From Hymenobacter aerilatus (GTDB lineage Bacteria > Bacteroidota > Bacteroidia > Cytophagales > Hymenobacteraceae), in contig NZ_CP095053.1 of assembly GCF_022921095.1 (NCBI RefSeq), forward strand, positions 724,501 to 788,500: a stretch of DNA of 64,000 nt, written 5' to 3'. This document shows positions 59,104-64,000 of the stretch, piece by piece. Made by a program: the position numbers and the translations under genes. Position 1 is the first letter of the stretch, and the number at the start of each line of letters is the position of its first letter. The notes beneath the pieces were generated by a model that worked only from the letters and a program-made list of their open reading frames with translations, was not told where the DNA came from and ran no database searches.

Positions 59104-60648
59104 ATGAAAAATATCCGCATTACTCTCACGCTGGCGCTGGGCCTGGGCCTGGGCCTGCAAGGCTGCGAATCCTTCTTGGACAAGCCCCCGCAGGGCCAGC
59201 AGAACGTGAACAACTACTACTCGAATGCTGAGGAGTGCAAGGCGGCCGTGATGGGCTGCTACGCCACCGCCGACCAGGACGACTGGTGGAAGATTGACCG
59301 CACCCGCATGTTCGGCGACGCTGGCTCCGACGACGCCTGGAAAGGCAACGCCATTGCCGGCGACCAGCGCGAGTTTGGCGACTTTGCCCGCTTTTTCTGG
59401 CTGCCCAACAACGAGTGGTTCGACAACCGCTACACCCACATCTACCAGTCTATCGGCAACTGCAACGCGGCGCTGGTGGGCATTGAGTCGGCCCCCATCG
59501 ACAACACGCTGAAGCAGCAGCTCTTAGGAGAGGTGAAGTTTCTCCGCGCCTACAACTACTTTGAGCTGGTGAAGGGCTACGGCGGGGTGCCGCTGGTACT
59601 CACGCCGGTGGCACCGAGCGAGGCAGTAGCGCTGAAGCGTGCAACGGCTACGGAGGTGTACGCACAGGTTGTCAAAGACCTACAGGAAGCTGCTGCCGTG
59701 CTGCCCGCCAAGAGCGCCCGCGCCACCGGCGACCTGGGTCGTGCTACCAAAGGCGCCGCCAACGGCTACCTGGCCAAAGCCTACCTCTTCACCGAGCAGT
59801 GGGCCCAGGCGCAGCAGGCGGCCGAGACGGTAATGGCCTCGAATGAGTACAACCTGAACACTGATTTCAACAACATCTGGACGGTGAGCAACGTGAACGG
59901 GTCGGAGTCGCTGTTTGAGCTGAACTACAGCGCCAACCAGGCATTCAACCTAGGCACGTCGATGACGGTGATTATGCGCAGTCGTGCCGATGGCGGCTGG
60001 GGCTTCAACACACCCAGCAGCAACTTGGAGCAGGCCTTTATCCGGGAAAATGACCCGCGCCGGCAGTGGACCATCATCCGACAGGGCGACAACGTGGGGC
60101 CGAAAACCGCTGGGTTCGACTACTCGAACTACGACACCAAGCCCTCGGAAAACGAATCGGGTCGCATGAGCCGCAAGATTTTCCTACCCCTGGCCGACCG
60201 CCCCGCCAACGAGCGGGAGCACGCCCCCCTCAACCGCATCGAGCTGCGCTACGCCGACCTGCTGCTGATGCACGCCGAGGCTTCGTTCCGCCTGGGCCAG
60301 GAAGCCAAAGCCCTGTCGTCGCTGAACCTGGTGCGGGCCCGTGCCAACCGCTTGCAGCCCGGCACAGTGCTACCCCGCACCTCCACGGGTACGGCCCTGC
60401 TCAACCACATTTGGTTGGAGCGCCGCTTGGAGCTGGCCATGGAAGGCCACCGTTACTACGACTTGGTGCGCCAGAAACGCCTGGTAGCCGTGATACAGGC
60501 CTTTAACGCCGCCCAGCTCACCAGCACCGACCCCTACGACAAGGGCAAGGTGAAAGACCAGATTTCGGAGAAAAACAACCTGTTTCCAATTCCTACCCCG
60601 CAGATTCAACTCTCGGGTGGCAACGTGGCGCAGAACCCTGGTTATTAA
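59104..60648 (+). CDS. RagB/SusD glycan-binding lipoprotein (second copy)
   Basis: A 514-residue lipoprotein with signal MKNIRITLTLALGLGLGLQG and lipobox Cys at about residue 21. CESFLDKPPQGQQNVNNYYSNAEE is the canonical RagB/SusD opening; AYNYFELVKGYGGVPLVLTP and LGEVKFLRAYNYF form the conserved helix pair, and YADLLLMHAEASFRLGQ plus HIWLERRLELAMEGHRYYDLVRQ are typical of the C-terminal half. It forms the lid of the SusC barrel encoded 23 bp upstream and binds the oligosaccharide at the surface. It belongs to the main SusD branch, unlike the SusD-like_2-type copy at 41499. Confidence 0.95.
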   Translation: MKNIRITLTLALGLGLGLQGCESFLDKPPQGQQNVNNYYSNAEECKAAVMGCYATADQDDWWKIDRTRMFGDAGSDDAWKGNAIAGDQREFGDFARFFWLPNNEWFDNRYTHIYQSIGNCNAALVGIESAPIDNTLKQQLLGEVKFLRAYNYFELVKGYGGVPLVLTPVAPSEAVALKRATATEVYAQVVKDLQEAAAVLPAKSARATGDLGRATKGAANGYLAKAYLFTEQWAQAQQAAETVMASNEYNLNTDFNNIWTVSNVNGSESLFELNYSANQAFNLGTSMTVIMRSRADGGWGFNTPSSNLEQAFIRENDPRRQWTIIRQGDNVGPKTAGFDYSNYDTKPSENESGRMSRKIFLPLADRPANEREHAPLNRIELRYADLLLMHAEASFRLGQEAKALSSLNLVRARANRLQPGTVLPRTSTGTALLNHIWLERRLELAMEGHRYYDLVRQKRLVAVIQAFNAAQLTSTDPYDKGKVKDQISEKNNLFPIPTPQIQLSGGNVAQNPGY

Positions 60649-60658
60649 TCGGGTGCGT

Positions 60659-60693
60659 ATTGTAGAGGCATAGGGTGCTGTGCCTCTATACAA
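60659..60693. repeat. Small palindrome after the second susD
   Basis: TTGTAGAGGCA faces TGCCTCTATACAA with two unpaired bases. It starts just past the stop codon and has no T run; it resembles the GTAGAGACACA family at 8701. Confidence 0.5.
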
Positions 60694-60776
60694 CCAAGCA
60701 ATCAACTCACCCCAGTAGGTCGCGCATGGCGTGCATCTGCTGGGGTGACGGGCGTTTCAGGATGCTGCCGCTCCGG

Positions 60777-60920
60777 GCGCCTCACCCCCGGCCCCCTCTC
60801 CGGAAAAGGAGAGGGGGAGCCACGACGGAGCTGTTTGCTCATATTTCATATTTAGGTGTTAGACGAAAACGTTCGGCTCCCCCTCTCCTTTTTGGAGAGG
60901 GGGCCGGGGGGTGAGGCACC
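60777..60920. repeat. GC-rich paired palindrome, family A, copy 5
   Basis: GCGCCTCACCCCCGGCCCCC at the left end faces GGGGGCCGGGGGGTGAGGCA at the right end, with CTCTCC/GGAGAG hairpins in each arm and an AT-rich centre. It fills most of the gap between susD and the GH30 gene. Confidence 0.8.
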
Positions 60921-60954
60921 TTACCAGAACGATAATTACCGCTTCGCATAGCTT

Positions 60955-62493
60955 ATGAAAAACCTGCCTTCTTACTTGGTAGCCGCCCTGGTGCTCACGG
61001 CCGCCACAGCCCACGGCCAAGACCCGGCGCCCGTTACCGTCGCCCTCGACCCGACCAAAACCTACCAAACCATCGACAATTTCAGCGCCTCCGATGCATG
61101 GTCGTGCCAGTTTGTGGGGCAGTGGCCCGAGGCCAAGAAGAATGCCATGGCCGATTGGCTGTTCAGCACCGAGGTAGGCCCCGGTGGGCAGCCCAAGGGT
61201 ATTGGCTTGTCGATGTGGCGGTTTAATATGGGAGCGGGTAGTGCGCAACAGGGCGAGCAAAGCGGCATTAAGGACGAGTGGCGCCGCGCCGAATCGTTTC
61301 TAACGGCGGACAACACCTACGACTGGACCAAGCAAGCCGGCCAGATGTGGTTTCTGAAAGCGGCGCAGCAGCGCGGCGTGAAGCAGCTCCTAGGCTTTCT
61401 GAACAGCCCGCCCGTGCAGTACACCATCAATGGGAAGGCCTACGCCACCGACGCTAAGACCAGCCTGGCACCCGAACGCTACACCGACGCGGCCACCTAC
61501 ATGGCCAAGGTAGTAGCCGGCGTAAAGCAAACCACCGGCATCACTTTCGACTACCTCAGCCCCGTGAACGAGCCCCAATGGGACTGGAGCGACGGCGGCC
61601 AGGAAGGTACGCCGTTTTGCAACCCCGAAATTGCCGGCCTCACAAAGGCCCTCAACGCGCAGTTGGTGCAGCAAAACCTGCCTACCAAAATTTTGCTGAC
61701 GGAAGCGGGCAAGCTGAATTACCTGCTGGCAACGGAAGACAAACCCGAGCGCGGCAATCAAATCGACGCGTTTTTCAAACCCGGCTCGCCTACCTACGTG
61801 GGTAACCTGCCGCGCGTGGCACCCATCATTGCAGGGCATAGCTACTTCACCACCTCGCCCTACCCCCAGGCCGTGGCGGTGCGGCAGCAGCTGGCCGACA
61901 AGGTGAAGCAGGTGCCGGGCTTGCGCTACTGGCAGTCGGAGTACTGCATCTTGGGCGACAATGCAGGCGAAATCAACGGCAACAAGCGCGACCTGGGCAT
62001 CGAGTCGGCGCTGTACCTGGCGCGCGTCATCCACAACGATTTGGCTGTGGCTAATGCGGCGGCCTGGCAGTGGTGGGTAGCCATTTCGCCTTACGACTAC
62101 AAGGACGGCCTGATCTACATCGACCGCAACAAAACCGATGGCGCCTACCACGACAGCAAAATGCTGTGGGCCTTGGGCAACTACAGCCGGTTTGTGCGCC
62201 CCGGCGCAGTGCGCGTAGCAGCCGAAGTAGCCAAGAAAGCTACACCAGAGCAGCAGCTATTGGTATCGGCCTATCGTGATGGGGCCAGCAAGCAATTGGT
62301 CGTGGTGGTCGTGAATTCGGGCAGCGAGGCAGCGGCGCTGAACCTGCAACTGGGCAAGAAAGCATGGCTTCCGCAACGCGCCTACACTACCTCCGCTACT
62401 GCCGATTTGGCACCTACCCCCGCGCCCCGTGCTAAGCAGTCGGTGCAGGTGGCCCCGCAGTCGATTACTACGTTCGTCGGCAACCTGCGTTAG
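60955..62493 (+). CDS. GH30 glycoside hydrolase, endo-beta-1,6-galactanase-like
   Basis: A 512-residue secreted enzyme; signal MKNLPSYLVAALVLTAATAHG. The barrel opens with the GH30 phrase YQTIDNFSASDAWSCQFVG, includes GIGLSMWRFNMGAGS and GFLNSPPVQYT, and carries acid/base E206 in SPVNEPQWDW and nucleophile E329 in YWQSEYCIL. A small C-terminal beta-sandwich (about 420-510) completes the usual layout. The wording fits the fungal/bacterial endo-beta-1,6-galactanase branch rather than glucocerebrosidase or xylanase. It should cut beta-1,6-galactan side chains such as those of arabinogalactan proteins. The adjacent GH2 enzyme begins 33 bp later. Confidence 0.85.
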   Translation: MKNLPSYLVAALVLTAATAHGQDPAPVTVALDPTKTYQTIDNFSASDAWSCQFVGQWPEAKKNAMADWLFSTEVGPGGQPKGIGLSMWRFNMGAGSAQQGEQSGIKDEWRRAESFLTADNTYDWTKQAGQMWFLKAAQQRGVKQLLGFLNSPPVQYTINGKAYATDAKTSLAPERYTDAATYMAKVVAGVKQTTGITFDYLSPVNEPQWDWSDGGQEGTPFCNPEIAGLTKALNAQLVQQNLPTKILLTEAGKLNYLLATEDKPERGNQIDAFFKPGSPTYVGNLPRVAPIIAGHSYFTTSPYPQAVAVRQQLADKVKQVPGLRYWQSEYCILGDNAGEINGNKRDLGIESALYLARVIHNDLAVANAAAWQWWVAISPYDYKDGLIYIDRNKTDGAYHDSKMLWALGNYSRFVRPGAVRVAAEVAKKATPEQQLLVSAYRDGASKQLVVVVVNSGSEAAALNLQLGKKAWLPQRAYTTSATADLAPTPAPRAKQSVQVAPQSITTFVGNLR

Positions 62494-62526
62494 GGGCTGC
62501 TACTCACTGTTCTACCTTCCTTTCCC

Positions 62527-64000
62527 ATGATCCGTAACTTCCTACTTGTTTTGCTTTTTGCGTGGGGCTGGTTTGCCACTAGCAGCCACGCGCAAGAGCG
62601 CCACACGCTCTTATTCAACGAGGACTGGCGCTTTCACAAAGGCGACGTGGCCGCCGGCGAAACGCCTACCCTCGACGACCACGCCTGGCGCACCGTGCTG
62701 CTCCCCCACGATTGGAGCATCGAGGGGCCGTTCAGCCAGGAGTGGGCCAGCGCCACGGCTTTCTTACCGGGCGGCGTAGGTTGGTATCGGAAGTCGTTTG
62801 AGGTGCCGACTGAGCTGCGCTCGAAGAAGGTGTTTGTGTATTTCGATGGCGTGTATAAAAACAGCGAGGTGTGGCTGAACGGTCACTCGCTGGGCAAGCG
62901 CCCCAGCGGCTTTGCCTCCTTCGAGTACGAGCTCACGCCTTACCTAAACCCAGGCGGCAAGAACGTGCTGGCCGTGAAAGTAGAGCACAGCCAAGTGGCC
63001 GATTCGCGTTGGTACACCGGCTCGGGCATCTACCGCAACGTGTACCTCGTGGGTACCGAGCCCGTGCACGTGGCGCGGTGGGGGGTAGGCTTCACCACGC
63101 CCGAGGTGACCGAGGCATCAGCCACGGGTCAGGTAACGGTAGCCGTCACCAATGCCACGGCTGCCGCTACGCCAGTGCTGGTAAAGGCTATTCTATCAGA
63201 TGCTAAGGGCAAGGAAGTCGCCACCACCCAGCAGCAAGTGCAGGCCCAACCCGGCACCGATACGCCAGCTGCTCTCACGCTGAAAATCAACAAGCCTACC
63301 CTATGGTCGGTGGGGCATCCCTACCTCTACAAGTTGCGCGTGGCGCTGGAGGTGCAGGGCAAGCCCACGGACGCAGTAGAGGAGGAGGTAGGCGTGCGCA
63401 CCATCCGGTTTGATGCCGCCCAGGGCTTCTTTCTGAACAACAAGAACATGAAGCTCAAAGGCGTATGCCTGCACGACGATGCCGGCGCCTTGGGTGTGGC
63501 TGTGCCCGCCGAGGTGTGGGAGCGGCGCCTGAAGACCTTGAAAGAGGTAGGCTGCAACTCCATCCGGATGAGCCACAACCCCCACGCCGACTACTTCTAC
63601 ACGCTCTGCGACCGGATGGGTTTCCTGGTGATGGACGAGGCCTTTGACGAGTGGGAGGTAGGCAAAAACAAGTGGGTAGAGGGTTGGAACGTGGGCACGC
63701 CGGCCAAGTTCGGCTCGCATGAGCACTTCCAGGAGTGGGCCGACCGCGACCTGCGCGACATGATTCTGCGCAACCGCAACCGGCCTTCTATTATTATGTG
63801 GAGCATCGGCAACGAAATCGACTACCCTAATGACCCCTACTCCCACGAGGTACTGAACACCGGCCGCAATCCACAGATCTACGGCAAAGGCTTCCTACCC
63901 AACCATCCACCGGCTAGTCGGCTGGGCGTGCTGGCCCGGCACCTGGTGGAGGTAGCCAAGCAGTACGACACCTCGCGGCCCATTACGGCGGCGCTGGCGG
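62527..64000 (+). CDS. GH2 beta-galactosidase-type enzyme, N-terminal part (runs off the window)
   Basis: The first 491 codons are present. Signal peptide MIRNFLLVLLFAWGWFATSS, sugar-binding jelly roll about 30-190 (TVLLPHDWSIEGPF, GGVGWYRKSFEVP, VYFDGVYKNSEVWLNGHSLG, WYTGSGIYRNVYL), an immunoglobulin-like domain about 195-300, then the TIM barrel with LKGVCLHDDAGALG, NSIRMSHNPHADYFY and the acid/base E430 in MWSIGNEIDYP. The nucleophile lies beyond the window. It is probably an exo-beta-galactosidase that removes galactose from the oligosaccharides made by the GH30 enzyme; beta-glucuronidase is an alternative. Confidence 0.9.
   Translation, partial: MIRNFLLVLLFAWGWFATSSHAQERHTLLFNEDWRFHKGDVAAGETPTLDDHAWRTVLLPHDWSIEGPFSQEWASATAFLPGGVGWYRKSFEVPTELRSKKVFVYFDGVYKNSEVWLNGHSLGKRPSGFASFEYELTPYLNPGGKNVLAVKVEHSQVADSRWYTGSGIYRNVYLVGTEPVHVARWGVGFTTPEVTEASATGQVTVAVTNATAAATPVLVKAILSDAKGKEVATTQQQVQAQPGTDTPAALTLKINKPTLWSVGHPYLYKLRVALEVQGKPTDAVEEEVGVRTIRFDAAQGFFLNNKNMKLKGVCLHDDAGALGVAVPAEVWERRLKTLKEVGCNSIRMSHNPHADYFYTLCDRMGFLVMDEAFDEWEVGKNKWVEGWNVGTPAKFGSHEHFQEWADRDLRDMILRNRNRPSIIMWSIGNEIDYPNDPYSHEVLNTGRNPQIYGKGFLPNHPPASRLGVLARHLVEVAKQYDTSRPITAALA

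Noticed and set aside
1..64000. CRISPR array, tRNA, rRNA, insertion sequence or prophage
   Set aside because: No regularly spaced direct repeats, cloverleaf-like segments, transposase or phage protein motifs were recognised; the repeats seen are inverted and irregularly spaced.

Overview
The window looks like chromosomal DNA of a GC-rich Bacteroidetes, most likely a Cytophagales bacterium such as Hymenobacter. Evidence: two SusC/SusD pairs, many secreted glycoside hydrolases (GH2, GH3, GH20, GH29, GH30, GH35, GH92), an FG-GAP/UnbV protein beside a vanadium haloperoxidase, a Bacteroidetes-type promoter (TTTG, then TAnnTTTG), and numerous long intergenic palindromes. The genus is an inference. 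No rRNA, tRNA, CRISPR array, transposase or phage gene was seen.

Layout. 1-3074: 5' end of a YfcC-type transporter (minus), two small hypothetical genes and a membrane glycosyltransferase. 3238-12160: a branched-chain amino acid cluster (ilvE, ilvD, ilvB, ilvN, ilvC, a methyltransferase, ilvA). It is preceded by a promoter, a 14-residue leader peptide rich in Val/Leu/Ile and a terminator/antiterminator pair, which together form a ribosome-dependent attenuator. leuABCD is not in the window. 12294-14876: an M1 aminopeptidase.

15054-35892: eleven co-directional genes that fit stepwise dismantling of glycoprotein (N-glycan-like) sugar chains: alpha-fucosidase GH29, beta-galactosidase GH35, GH3, a sialidase-like BNR protein, a ROK regulator, a NagB/PIG-L fusion, a ROK kinase, a NagP-like MFS permease, a GH2 beta-mannosidase/glucosaminidase, beta-hexosaminidase GH20 and alpha-mannosidase GH92. 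Secreted enzymes would release monosaccharides; the permease, kinase and NagB fusion would take up and catabolise amino sugars.

36168-44322: a LacI-type regulator (minus) divergent from a SusC/SusD pair and a CBM9-like protein. A recurring TGTGCG-N6-CGCACA-like site lies upstream of susC and also upstream of the fucosidase gene. 44515-49145 (minus): an UnbV/FG-GAP protein translationally coupled (ATGA overlap) to a vanadium-dependent haloperoxidase.

49449-54019: an AT-rich islet of four orphan genes around a second GH92. One orphan carries a decayed copy of the 5' end of that GH92 gene. 54234-64000: a PQQ sugar dehydrogenase, then a second SusC/SusD pair with a GH30 endo-beta-1,6-galactanase-like enzyme and a GH2 beta-galactosidase that runs off the window, suggesting a beta-galactan (arabinogalactan side chain) utilisation locus.

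Intergenic spaces hold at least 16 long inverted repeats of several families. One copy supplies the C-terminal codons of ilvD.
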